From Candidatus Hydrogenedentota bacterium (GTDB lineage: Bacteria > Spirochaetota > Leptospiria > Turneriellales > J094), in assembly GCA_003695005.1 (NCBI GenBank), contig RFJE01000181.1:1-17501 (forward strand): DNA of 17,501 bases. The letters are read 5' to 3'. The position numbers and the translations under genes were made by a program. Each line of letters starts with the position of its first letter. The first letter of the stretch is position 1. The notes below the pieces were generated by a model. It did no database searches. It saw only the letters and a list, made by a program, of their open reading frames with translations, and was not told the origin of the DNA. Shown piece after piece: positions 1-6,363 of this stretch.

Positions 1-969
1 ATATAAAAGTCCATTATAATTTTCTATTTCCATAAAGAAAGGAGGATGATACATTTTATCCGATGATAGTTTTTCTCGCAAAAAAGTATTAAAGTAAAAA
101 AGGCCTAATTTTTGAAAAGATTTTTTAGAAAGTATTTCTTTAGCTTGTGCATCTAAAGATTGAAATTTTTTTTCCTCAATTCGATATTCTCGTTTAGACA
201 CTTGTTGCATTTTTGAAAACAGTTCTATTTCTTCTTTCTTGTATTTTCTTTTTTTTTCTAAAAAATTCAAAGCACTTCTTCGCATGCCTTCAGGATTTGT
301 CCAAAAAATTTCTGCTAATGCTTTGCGAGCTAAGGCTCTGTGGCCTACCGACTCATTATCAGGATCGTCCCAATAGGGAATTTTGTTATCTTTTAAAAAA
401 TTTCTAACCTCGAATCGTGTTAAGAGATAAAGCGGGTGTACTTTTTTTCCTTCTCTAACATCCAGTGGAAAGATAGCCTGCACCCCAGCTCCTCGCTGCA
501 ACCGGAGGAAAATGGTCTCGAGCCAATCTGTTAAAGTATGCCCTGTAAAAAAAAGAGCATTTTTTCCCCGTAATAATTTTTCTGCTTCTTTGTGCCGAAG
601 TAAGCTGCCTGTATGTTCGAAACTACGAGATAATTTTTTTGCTACCAAGGCCACGTCTTTTTTTATTTCATAGAAAGAAAAGTCTGCTTGCGGTAAGTTT
701 AAAAAAGCTTGCTGCCAAAAAGAGAAAACTTGCTGTCTTTGTTTCGGCATAGGTTTCTTTCCATAATGATGTAAATAGAAAAAGGTAACCTTGCGAGTTG
801 CAGGGAATGTTTTTTGTAGGTTATATAATAAAGTAGCCGTTAAGACGGAATCTGCTCCGCCTGAAAATGATATCACCCATTCATCTGCAGTCAGCAGAGT
901 TGGAAGAAAATTTTTCTCCCATTTAAGAAGTTTTAAAAGAAGTTCCCAGCTTATATCTGGAAAGTACAT
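1..969 (-). CDS. tilS: tRNA(Ile)-lysidine synthase TilS, C-terminus cut by window edge
   Basis: Converts C34 of the CAU-anticodon tRNA-Ile to lysidine in the cytoplasm, using ATP and lysine, so that the tRNA reads AUA. The 323 visible codons are open to the left edge with no stop. The PP-loop ATP motif SGGADS lies about 36 residues from the start and is followed by the family segments TGHTLTDWLET, LQRGAG, VHPL and WDDPDN. Seen here: the usual HHxDDQxET signature is altered (HTLTDWLET), losing one of the paired aspartates, and the usual RN-R segment after the DPxN motif reads ALARKAL. I chose ATG at 967-969 because it is the first in-frame ATG before the PP-loop; no strong ribosome site is visible. 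It overlaps the end of pth by 47 bases, which suggests coupled translation. Family is confident; the altered motif leaves activity slightly uncertain. Confidence 0.9.
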   Translation of the reverse strand, partial: MYFPDISWELLLKLLKWEKNFLPTLLTADEWVISFSGGADSVLTATLLYNLQKTFPATRKVTFFYLHHYGKKPMPKQRQQVFSFWQQAFLNLPQADFSFYEIKKDVALVAKKLSRSFEHTGSLLRHKEAEKLLRGKNALFFTGHTLTDWLETIFLRLQRGAGVQAIFPLDVREGKKVHPLYLLTRFEVRNFLKDNKIPYWDDPDNESVGHRALARKALAEIFWTNPEGMRRSALNFLEKKRKYKKEEIELFSKMQQVSKREYRIEEKKFQSLDAQAKEILSKKSFQKLGLFYFNTFLREKLSSDKMYHPPFFMEIENYNGLLY

Positions 970-1522
970 CTTCAATATCTTGTGTTAAAATAGCACGGAG
1001 TGCTGCTTCTGCATCATTAATAATTTGGATAATTTGGATATTTTCCGGCAAAGTAAAATCCTGAAGCAAATGCCTTTCTATTTCTTGTTCCGTTGGCTCT
1101 TTTCCTTTCGAAGGCACAGGACCTACCCCTAAACGGATGCGCACAAATTTATCCGACTTAAGAGCTTTGGCAACCGACTGTACGCCTAAATGTGGAATTT
1201 CCACAGGCCCCCGCGCCACTTGCACTTCGCCATAATCTAAAGAATAATCATCGTGAACTAAAATAATATTTGGCACAGGAACCCGTAAAAAAGAAGCAAT
1301 GTATAGCACTGCTTCTCCGCTTAAATCGTAAAATGTTTGCGGCTTTAAAAGAACAATATCATGCCCTTCAAAATCTCCTGTGCCAAGTAAGGATTTTTTC
1401 TTTTTCGTTTTAATTTGTATATTCGTGTTATTGGCCAGTACATCAATGACTTTAAAACCTATATTCCGGCGATTATTCATGTGACGATCGCCGGGATTTC
1501 CTAAACCAATAACTAAACGCAT
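923..1522 (-). CDS. pth: Peptidyl-tRNA hydrolase family protein with altered active site
   Basis: A 199-residue protein of normal Pth length. The family hydrolyses peptidyl-tRNA released from stalled ribosomes. Family marks seen: MRLVIGLGNPG at the start, RRNIGF, LKPQTFYDLSG, VHDDYSLDYG and RIRLGVGP. I start at ATG 1520-1522, which places the glycine motif at the N-terminus as in the family; an upstream in-frame start would translate the tail of rplY. It begins one base after the rplY stop. Compared from memory with E. coli Pth, Asn10 (here N9), Asp93 (D91) and His113 (H111) are kept. The catalytic His20 is Arg19, Met67 is Tyr65, Asn68 is Asp66 and Asn114 is Leu112, and the Gly/His-rich loop before H111 has been replaced. 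The synteny (rplY-pth-tilS) says this is the orthologue, but the chemistry of the classical enzyme is in doubt. Confidence 0.9.
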   Translation of the reverse strand: MRLVIGLGNPGDRHMNNRRNIGFKVIDVLANNTNIQIKTKKKKSLLGTGDFEGHDIVLLKPQTFYDLSGEAVLYIASFLRVPVPNIILVHDDYSLDYGEVQVARGPVEIPHLGVQSVAKALKSDKFVRIRLGVGPVPSKGKEPTEQEIERHLLQDFTLPENIQIIQIINDAEAALRAILTQDIEDVLSRYKLGTSFKTS

Positions 1523-1523
1523 A

Positions 1524-2147
1524 TTAACTTTCGCTTGGTGCTGCTTCGGCTCCTTCGGCTTCGGTTTCTGCTTCTGCACCAGCTCCTTCTTCTGCTCGTG
1601 CTTTTGGTGTATGGCTTACATGACAAATAATAGGATTTCCTTCTGTTAGGACTTTGGCACTTTCGGGAAGTTTTAAATCATCCACATGAAGGGCATCCCC
1701 AATTTTTAAGTTCGTAACATCGACTTCAATAGCCGGCATTAAGTCTTTTGGTAAAATTTCAACCTCGACTTCGTGCAAAAATGTTTCTAACACACCGCCT
1801 TCCACAACACCGATGGCTTTACCAACTAAATGTAATGGAATATGTGTCCGAATTTTTTCGCCATACGTTACGCGGTAGAAATCCACATGTAAAATTTCTT
1901 CGGAAACTGGATGCACTTGAAATTCTTTTACAAACACAGTTTCTGTTTTGCCACTTAAATTCATTTCAATGAGTGTGGATTCTGAAACTCCATGCGAAAA
2001 AATACGGTGCAATTCTTTCCGACTCACTGAAATTTCTTGCGTCTGGCCATGGTTATAGACAACAGCCGGAATAAGACCTTGTTTACGAATCTCTCTTGCT
2101 TTCCTTCCTTTTTCTCTTGGACTTGCTTCAATTTGTAATTTTTCCAT
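1524..2147 (-). CDS. rplY: 50S ribosomal protein bL25, long CTC form
   Basis: Ribosomal protein L25 binds 5S rRNA on the large subunit. At 207 residues this is the two-domain CTC form (general stress protein Ctc in Bacillus), not the roughly 95-residue E. coli form. The N-terminal 5S-binding domain starts MEKLQIEASPREKGRKA and includes GLIPAVVYNHG; the beta-rich C-terminal domain follows (VDFYRV, IPLHLVGKAIGVVEGG, EVEILP). It ends in a low-complexity Ala/Glu/Gly tail of about 25 residues, common in this form and probably disordered. A good ribosome site (AAGGAGAAAGT) sits just before the ATG at 2147. It lies 16 bases after prs and one base before pth, so the three are presumably co-transcribed. 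Confidence 0.96.
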   Translation of the reverse strand: MEKLQIEASPREKGRKAREIRKQGLIPAVVYNHGQTQEISVSRKELHRIFSHGVSESTLIEMNLSGKTETVFVKEFQVHPVSEEILHVDFYRVTYGEKIRTHIPLHLVGKAIGVVEGGVLETFLHEVEVEILPKDLMPAIEVDVTNLKIGDALHVDDLKLPESAKVLTEGNPIICHVSHTPKARAEEGAGAEAETEAEGAEAAPSES

Positions 2148-2163
2148 ACTTTCTCCTTTTCCT

Positions 2164-3093
2164 TTATATAAATAAAGACGACACGGACCTTTCTTCGTGA
2201 ATACGCCGAATAGCTTCTGCCATTAAAGGCGCAATCGATAAAATAACCATATTTGGTGTTCTTTTTTCTTCATGAATAGGTAATGTATTTGCTAAAACAA
2301 TTTCATCTGCTGGTGCCGCTAATAAATTCTCTTTAGCCGCTCCCGATAATACTCCATGAGTAGCAGCAATGTAAATAGAATTTGCTCCATTTTCTTTGAG
2401 TGCACGCGCAGCTTTACAAATCGTACCTGCGGTATCAATCATATCATCAACTACAATACAATTTTTTCCTTTTACATCCCCTACAATGTGCATGACTTCA
2501 GAAACATTGGCTTTTGGCCTTCGTTTATCAATAATCGCTAGTCCCGCATGTAATTGCTTGGCAAAAAAACGCGCTCTTTCAGCTCCCCCTGAATCTGGCG
2601 ATACAATTACAAGATTATCTAACTTTTTCTTACGAAAATACTCAATCATCACCGGCGCTGCAAACAAGTGGTCCACAGGTATATCAAAAAACCCCTGAAT
2701 TTGATCGGCATGCAAGTCCATGGATAAAACCCGATGGGCACCTATATTTTCAATTAACGATGCCACAACCTTTGCAGAAATCGGCACCCGTGGCTCGACC
2801 TTCCTATCCTGACGCCCATAGCCATAGTAAGGAATCACCGCAGTAATGCGTCTTGCCGAAGCTCTTTTTAAAGCATCAATCATCAACAATAACTGCATGA
2901 TATTATCATTGGCAGGATACCCTGTCGGCTGCACTACGAAAACATCATCGCCACGCACATTTTCGGCAATTTTAACCGATAACTCCCCATCAGAAAATTT
3001 TTTTAATTCCACTTTTCCTAATTCAATTTCTAAATGAGAAGCAATTAAACGAGCTAACTCTTCGTGAGCCGAACCAGAAAAAAGCTTAAGCAT
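2164..3093 (-). CDS. prs: Ribose-phosphate pyrophosphokinase (PRPP synthetase)
   Basis: Makes PRPP from ribose-5-phosphate and ATP for purine, pyrimidine, histidine, tryptophan and NAD synthesis. The 309-residue length is typical of class I bacterial Prs. Seen: the flexible-loop region GYGRQDRK (91-98), the metal-binding segment [13 protein letters not shown] (124-136), PDSGGAERA (166-174) and the PRPP-binding loop [11 protein letters not shown] (214-224). All expected key residues are present. Its ATG overlaps the last eight bases of glmU, so translation of the two is probably coupled. The pairing with glmU upstream and rplY downstream is the same as in Bacillus and, without glmU, in Pseudomonas. 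Confidence 0.98.
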   Translation of the reverse strand: MLKLFSGSAHEELARLIASHLEIELGKVELKKFSDGELSVKIAENVRGDDVFVVQPTGYPANDNIMQLLLMIDALKRASARRITAVIPYYGYGRQDRKVEPRVPISAKVVASLIENIGAHRVLSMDLHADQIQGFFDIPVDHLFAAPVMIEYFRKKKLDNLVIVSPDSGGAERARFFAKQLHAGLAIIDKRRPKANVSEVMHIVGDVKGKNCIVVDDMIDTAGTICKAARALKENGANSIYIAATHGVLSGAAKENLLAAPADEIVLANTLPIHEEKRTPNMVILSIAPLMAEAIRRIHEERSVSSLFI

Positions 3094-3898
3094 AATGGAT
3101 CCCCTCTTCCATTTGTTTTAGATCCTCACGAGAATTAATTCCTGCAAAGCGATTTGGATCTTTAGCTGTATACACAATTACCGGCTCTTGGTTCCTGTGC
3201 AAAAGCTCTACCATATCGGTTAAGTAGTACTCCCCTTGTGCATTATTGGCATTTAATTTCTGCAAATGTTCATGTAAGTGGCTTGATAAAAAATAAAAAA
3301 TTCCTGTATTCACTTCTTGAATATTTCTCTCTTCTTCAGTTGCATCCTTTTCTTCCCGAATACATCTTGCAAAATTCTCACCATTGTCAGATCGCACAAT
3401 GCGTCCATAACCATACGGATTGTCTAAAATCATGCTCATTACCCCAGACGAATTTTGCTGTTTGCAAAGATAAGTAAAATCTTGAATTTCCTCTGGATCT
3501 AAATTCGGGACATCTCCTAATAAAACTAAAATATCACTATTTTCAGCAACATAAGGCATAGCACATTGGACAGCATGCCCGGTTCCCTTTTGCTCCTCTT
3601 GCACTGCAAATTGAATTTCTACATCAGGATAATGACTTTGCCAGTTAGCAACACTATCTTCCACCAGTTCTTTTTTATACCCAATGACCACAACAAAATC
3701 CCGCAGACCTGCTAAATATGCCTTTTCCAATACATGATGGATTAAAGGCTTATTCCAAAGGGAATGCAGTACCTTTGGCAACTCGCTTTTCATGCGAGTA
3801 CCCTTACCTGCTGCTAAAATAACACCTGTCAGTTTGATACTGCCCCCTTTTTTGCTCCTATTGCTAGAGGCTTGGCGGGAACATTCATGCCCCGCCAA
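3086..3898 (-). CDS. glmU: UDP-N-acetylglucosamine pyrophosphorylase, uridyltransferase domain only (short GlmU)
   Basis: Predicted to make UDP-GlcNAc from UTP and GlcNAc-1-phosphate for peptidoglycan and lipid A. The nucleotidyltransferase signature [12 protein letters not shown] is followed by [49 protein letters not shown] and AGINSRED, the full set for the GlmU N-domain. It then stops. The left-handed beta-helix acetyltransferase half of bifunctional GlmU (about 456 residues in E. coli) is missing, and no remnant follows. The start is unclear: the only ATG/GTG/TTG upstream of the motif is TTG at 3896-3898, which lies inside a palindromic repeat and adds about 24 residues (MAGHECSRQ...) not expected for the family. 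A G-rich stretch just before AGT ATC AAA CTG (about 3830-3848) hints at a non-canonical start there. The 3' end overlaps prs by eight bases. Confidence 0.88.
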   Translation of the reverse strand: MAGHECSRQASSNRSKKGGSIKLTGVILAAGKGTRMKSELPKVLHSLWNKPLIHHVLEKAYLAGLRDFVVVIGYKKELVEDSVANWQSHYPDVEIQFAVQEEQKGTGHAVQCAMPYVAENSDILVLLGDVPNLDPEEIQDFTYLCKQQNSSGVMSMILDNPYGYGRIVRSDNGENFARCIREEKDATEEERNIQEVNTGIFYFLSSHLHEHLQKLNANNAQGEYYLTDMVELLHRNQEPVIVYTAKDPNRFAGINSREDLKQMEEGIHYA

Positions 3899-3911
3899 CC
3901 CAGGCTAGAGC
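3863..3911. repeat. Palindromic repeat, unit 1
   Basis: Inverted repeat with a perfect 8-bp core stem (TTGGCGGG 3872-3879 with CCCGCCAA 3891-3898), an 11-base loop and CTAG at both outer ends. Positions 3877-3901 match 3945-3969 at 21 of 25 bases, so this is one of two diverged copies of the same palindrome 68 bases apart. It contains the only conventional start codon available to glmU. No gene or protein-level function is needed to explain it; it looks like a dispersed intergenic palindrome (REP-like) into which the glmU 5' end now extends. Confidence 0.7.
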
Positions 3912-3930
3912 TACAAAATAGCTATAACTT

Positions 3931-4010
3931 TTGAGCGAGGGTTAGGGAACATCCATGTCCCATCAACCCTCGAGCTTGTGCGCCGAATCCGTGGGCGAAC
4001 AGGCTCTTTT
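3931..4010. repeat. Composite palindromic repeat, copy A (two adjacent hairpins)
   Basis: The first hairpin pairs CGAGGGTT (3936-3943) with AACCCTCG (3965-3972), with an inner GGGA/TCCC pair (3945-3948 and 3958-3961). The second pairs GAGC/GCTC (3972-3975 and 4003-4006), TGT/ACA (3977-3979 and 3999-4001) and CGCC/GGCG (3981-3984 and 3994-3997), then four T on the plus strand. The two cannot form fully at once because they share a base. The same plan (TTGAGC, variable middle, CGAGCTTGTGCG, arm, CTCTTT) recurs at 13534-13599. In the minus-strand transcript it lies about ten bases after tRNA-Gln, so it could act in termination or tRNA 3' processing; that role is inference. Confidence 0.65.
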
Positions 4011-4016
4011 GTAATG

Positions 4017-4088
4017 CTGGGCCGGCAGGATTCGAACCTGCGCATGCTGATACCAAAAACCAGTGCCTTACCACTTGGCGACGGCCCA
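4017..4088 (-). tRNA. trnQ: tRNA-Gln, anticodon TTG
   Basis: A 72-base cloverleaf reads cleanly on the minus strand. The acceptor is TGGGCCG paired with CGGCCCA, starting with U1-A72 as is usual for bacterial tRNA-Gln. The D arm is GCC/GGC, and the anticodon stem CTGGT/ATCAG carries the loop TTTTGGT, giving anticodon TTG (reads CAA, and CAG by wobble). The T arm contains GGTTCGAATCC. The discriminator is G and no CCA is encoded. It starts six bases after the ispE stop and is presumably cut out of an operon transcript. tRNA-Gln between ispE and prs is also the arrangement in Pseudomonas, so this is an old position. Confidence 0.97.
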
Positions 4089-4094
4089 ATATTT

Positions 4095-5144
4095 TTATGC
4101 GGGAAAAGCAATCCACCGGAAATCTGTTTTCCGATTCATGCTCAAGACAAGGTCCTTTAAGAAACCCGCTTCTCGAAAAACAGCATAGAGCCCCGGTCCA
4201 GAACCGCTCATCCCAATCATGGCAAAAACTCTTAAGCTTGCTAACTCTTGCTGCAAGAGCAACAAAGCTTGTTCTAATGCATCCGCCTTGTCCTTGTACA
4301 AAGCGTGGGCAACGGTTAAAAAATCATTTTGCATGATGTTAACCGCCTCTTGTTTTTGCCACTGCGCTAAAAACCTCTGTTTTTCGCGCTCACAAATACT
4401 TCTGGCCAAATCCTGCATGGAATTGACCGAATTACCGAATTGTGAATCTTTTTCAGCTTGTAAAGCAAAATCTAGCACGTTCGAGCAGGCTTTAAACATC
4501 TCCTTTGTGGAAAAACCAAAATCAGCAAAACCAAGAATGCCATATATTTTCTTTGGCTTGTCTAAAATAGGGTGAACTTTCCCCTTACCACATATCATAC
4601 ATATAGAATCGGGGTTTATTTTTTGCTCAATAAAAAAAGGTAAGTCTCCTGACCAGGTTTCGGAAATTGCTAAAATATCCTTAAAAAATTTTGTTTTCGA
4701 AATACCGGTTTCCACTTGCACAAAGTTTGCCAGCATTTCTAAAAAAGCAGCCATGTCCGAGCTGCCACCCCCAAATCCCGAAGGCGATGGAATTTTTTTA
4801 GTTAAAGCAAGATGTGCACCAACTCCTTTTTCTGCAAACACTTTATACTCTTGTTTAGTGTTAGCAAAAAGTAGCCATTTATCTAACACTTTCCAAATTA
4901 AATTATTATTCGTAATATCCTTTTGCAACGAAGTGCCTAATTTCGTCTGAATGTCATCCGGATAGTGGATTTTCACTTCACAGCTTCTTTTCTTTCCATA
5001 AAAAATTTCACCTTCTAGAATATCATAAAAGGGAATGGCCAAAATAGGACTCGCTAAATAATGCCAACCTTCGTTCGATTTGCCTAAAATACGCAGGCCT
5101 AAATTTAACTTTGCCGGTGCTAGAATTGTGTATTGCCTATCCAC
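4095..5144 (-). CDS. ispE: 4-diphosphocytidyl-2-C-methyl-D-erythritol kinase
   Basis: GHMP-family kinase that phosphorylates CDP-methylerythritol in the MEP isoprenoid pathway. Seen: PAKLNLGLRI near the N-terminus (K12 matches the catalytic lysine), the ATP loop IPSPSGFGGGSSD (118-130, ending in the catalytic Asp130), SGDLPFFI (165-172), the ND motif (MQNDF, about 271-275) and GMSGSGPGLY (311-320). At 349 residues it is longer than the usual 280-300, the extra length lying mostly in loops between 40-100 and 220-270. Start is ATG at 5144, 13 bases after the preceding gene. Its stop is six bases before tRNA-Gln. The key residues are intact, so I expect an active enzyme and hence a MEP-pathway organism. 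Confidence 0.95.
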   Translation of the reverse strand: MDRQYTILAPAKLNLGLRILGKSNEGWHYLASPILAIPFYDILEGEIFYGKKRSCEVKIHYPDDIQTKLGTSLQKDITNNNLIWKVLDKWLLFANTKQEYKVFAEKGVGAHLALTKKIPSPSGFGGGSSDMAAFLEMLANFVQVETGISKTKFFKDILAISETWSGDLPFFIEQKINPDSICMICGKGKVHPILDKPKKIYGILGFADFGFSTKEMFKACSNVLDFALQAEKDSQFGNSVNSMQDLARSICEREKQRFLAQWQKQEAVNIMQNDFLTVAHALYKDKADALEQALLLLQQELASLRVFAMIGMSGSGPGLYAVFREAGFLKDLVLSMNRKTDFRWIAFPA

Positions 5145-5157
5145 AAACTCTTAATTT

Positions 5158-5451
5158 TTACCGATCCATTTCTTGTACGGCCTGCAATAGCCGAACCATG
5201 GCAGCAGCAAAACCAATGATAACCCCAAGTAAAAAAAACCAACTTCCTAGCTGTAGTTTTTTTTGAAGCCAGGAAGATCCATACACAAAAAAAATAAAAA
5301 TGCCAGCGAACTCTAACCCTAAATGAGCATAGCGAAATGCCGATGGAATTTTTTTCCTATCAGGTTTTCTTTGTTTTTCAAAAGCTTCTTGGTCTTTTTC
5401 TAGCTTTTCAATTCTCTTTTCTAAATCTTGTTTTTCTTTTTCTGTAAGCAT
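5158..5451 (-). CDS. AtpZ/AtpI-like small membrane protein
   Basis: A 97-residue protein with a charged, Lys/Glu-rich N-terminal coiled-coil stretch (about 1-35) followed by two hydrophobic segments. The part from YAHLGLEFAGIF to FFLLGVIIGFAAAMVRLLQAV matches the general pattern of the putative F0F1-ATPase assembly family (AtpZ, 'ATPase gene 1'), which in other bacteria precedes the atp operon. No ATP synthase genes are next to it here, so the link is by family resemblance only. I chose the ATG at 5449-5451, four bases after the upstream stop; an in-frame start at 5493 would read through the end of the preceding gene and adds nothing family-like. Confidence 0.65.
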   Translation of the reverse strand: MLTEKEKQDLEKRIEKLEKDQEAFEKQRKPDRKKIPSAFRYAHLGLEFAGIFIFFVYGSSWLQKKLQLGSWFFLLGVIIGFAAAMVRLLQAVQEMDR

Positions 5452-5455
5452 TGTA

Positions 5456-5947
5456 TTATTTAATTTCCCGTGTCCCCGAGGGCGTAAGCTCATAACGAAC
5501 CGAACCTACTTTGACAATAATAGACTCCGGCTTAATTTTTTCTATGAGCTCTCCTTCTACGGTCATGCCGGCTTTTACATCATACGTGCGGCCATTGGCA
5601 TGAGCAACGAGAGCATAGGGCGTTGTTTCATCATAGACAATTCCTAAAAGACGAAGCCTACTTTGTGGCTTTTCCTGAATTTGGCTTGTTTTCTCCTCAA
5701 TTTGTCGCCGGCTTAACTGAATAATATTATAGCCGCCAAAGGGATCAGCACGCACAGGTATGTATTTTGGAATTTGTTCTCGTAATATAATGGTTTTTTC
5801 TGTAATGGCATTTAATTCTTCTAAAGAATATAACTTTGTAGTTTGTATGCTTTCTCCTTTTTTTTCGGGACTTTTATACGAAAGCCAAAGAGCCAATCCT
5901 ACAACCATTACTAACAGGCCGATGAGTTTTTTTTCTCGTGAATTCAC
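5456..5947 (-). CDS. PilP/GspC-like periplasmic protein with N-terminal anchor
   Basis: A 163-residue protein. A positively charged start (MNSREKK) and one hydrophobic helix (about 8-24) predict an inner-membrane anchor with the rest in the periplasm. After a linker there is a VRADPF segment (about 66-71), then a small beta domain: LRLLGIVYDE, a short strand-turn pair (YALVAHANGRTYDV), GMTVEGELIEKI and IIVKVGSVRYEL. DPF followed by a 'LGIV ... V..G' beta domain is the pattern of PilP (type IV pilus) and GspC/HofP (type II secretion) proteins. No other pilus or secretion genes are in the window, so I give the resemblance and no specific function. It starts five bases after the CoA-binding gene. 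Confidence 0.55.
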   Translation of the reverse strand: MNSREKKLIGLLVMVVGLALWLSYKSPEKKGESIQTTKLYSLEELNAITEKTIILREQIPKYIPVRADPFGGYNIIQLSRRQIEEKTSQIQEKPQSRLRLLGIVYDETTPYALVAHANGRTYDVKAGMTVEGELIEKIKPESIIVKVGSVRYELTPSGTREIK

Positions 5948-5952
5948 AATTT

Positions 5953-6360
5953 TTAAGCAGACTCAACCATAACACAAGCATCCATTAAATAGCGAACCTC
6001 GGAATTTTCTTTCGTTGCTTGCTCTAAAGCATCTCGTACGGTTTCGTCTCCCGCTCCCGGTTGAATCCAAAATTTCGTAAACCCTAATTGCAAAGCTTGC
6101 TGAATAGACTGAAGAGTAATTTTCGGGGGAACAACATAAACCACAAGCTGCGGTCTTTGCTTTTCAGGAATGGAAGCTAAATCCGGATAAGCAGTAACGC
6201 CTTCTACCGTCTTGGCCTTCGGATTGATAGGGATAACTTCAAAACCTTTTCTTGTTAAATCTAAAAAGATTTTATTCCCATACTTTCGACTATCGTTCGT
6301 AGCACCTACAAGTGCAATTTTTGGCTTTGTTCTTAAAAATTCTGCTAAATCCCAGTTCAT
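5953..6360 (-). CDS. CoA-binding domain protein (YccU type)
   Basis: A 135-residue stand-alone Rossmann domain. Near the N-terminus KIALVGATNDSRKYGNKIF gives the nucleotide-binding glycine loop, followed by GFEVIPINPKAKTVEGVTAYPDLASIPE, VVYVVPPKITLQSIQQAL, FWIQPGAGDE and YLMDACVMVE. This is the order and length of the CoA_binding_2/YccU family, related to the N-terminal part of succinyl-CoA synthetase alpha. Its substrate and role are not established in any organism I know. It follows alaS by three bases and precedes the PilP-like gene by five, so it is in the alaS operon. Confidence 0.88.
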   Translation of the reverse strand: MNWDLAEFLRTKPKIALVGATNDSRKYGNKIFLDLTRKGFEVIPINPKAKTVEGVTAYPDLASIPEKQRPQLVVYVVPPKITLQSIQQALQLGFTKFWIQPGAGDETVRDALEQATKENSEVRYLMDACVMVESA

Positions 6361-6363
6361 ACG

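Noticed and set aside
1524..1579. Longer pth start upstream within rplY
   Set aside because: The added residues (QKQKPKPKEPK...) are the Ala/Glu tail of rplY read in another frame; the family N-terminus begins at MRLVIGLGNPG.
3911..4116. Two overlapping minus-strand ORFs across tRNA-Gln and the repeats
   Set aside because: They are read through a tRNA and palindromes in two frames at once and have no protein-like features.
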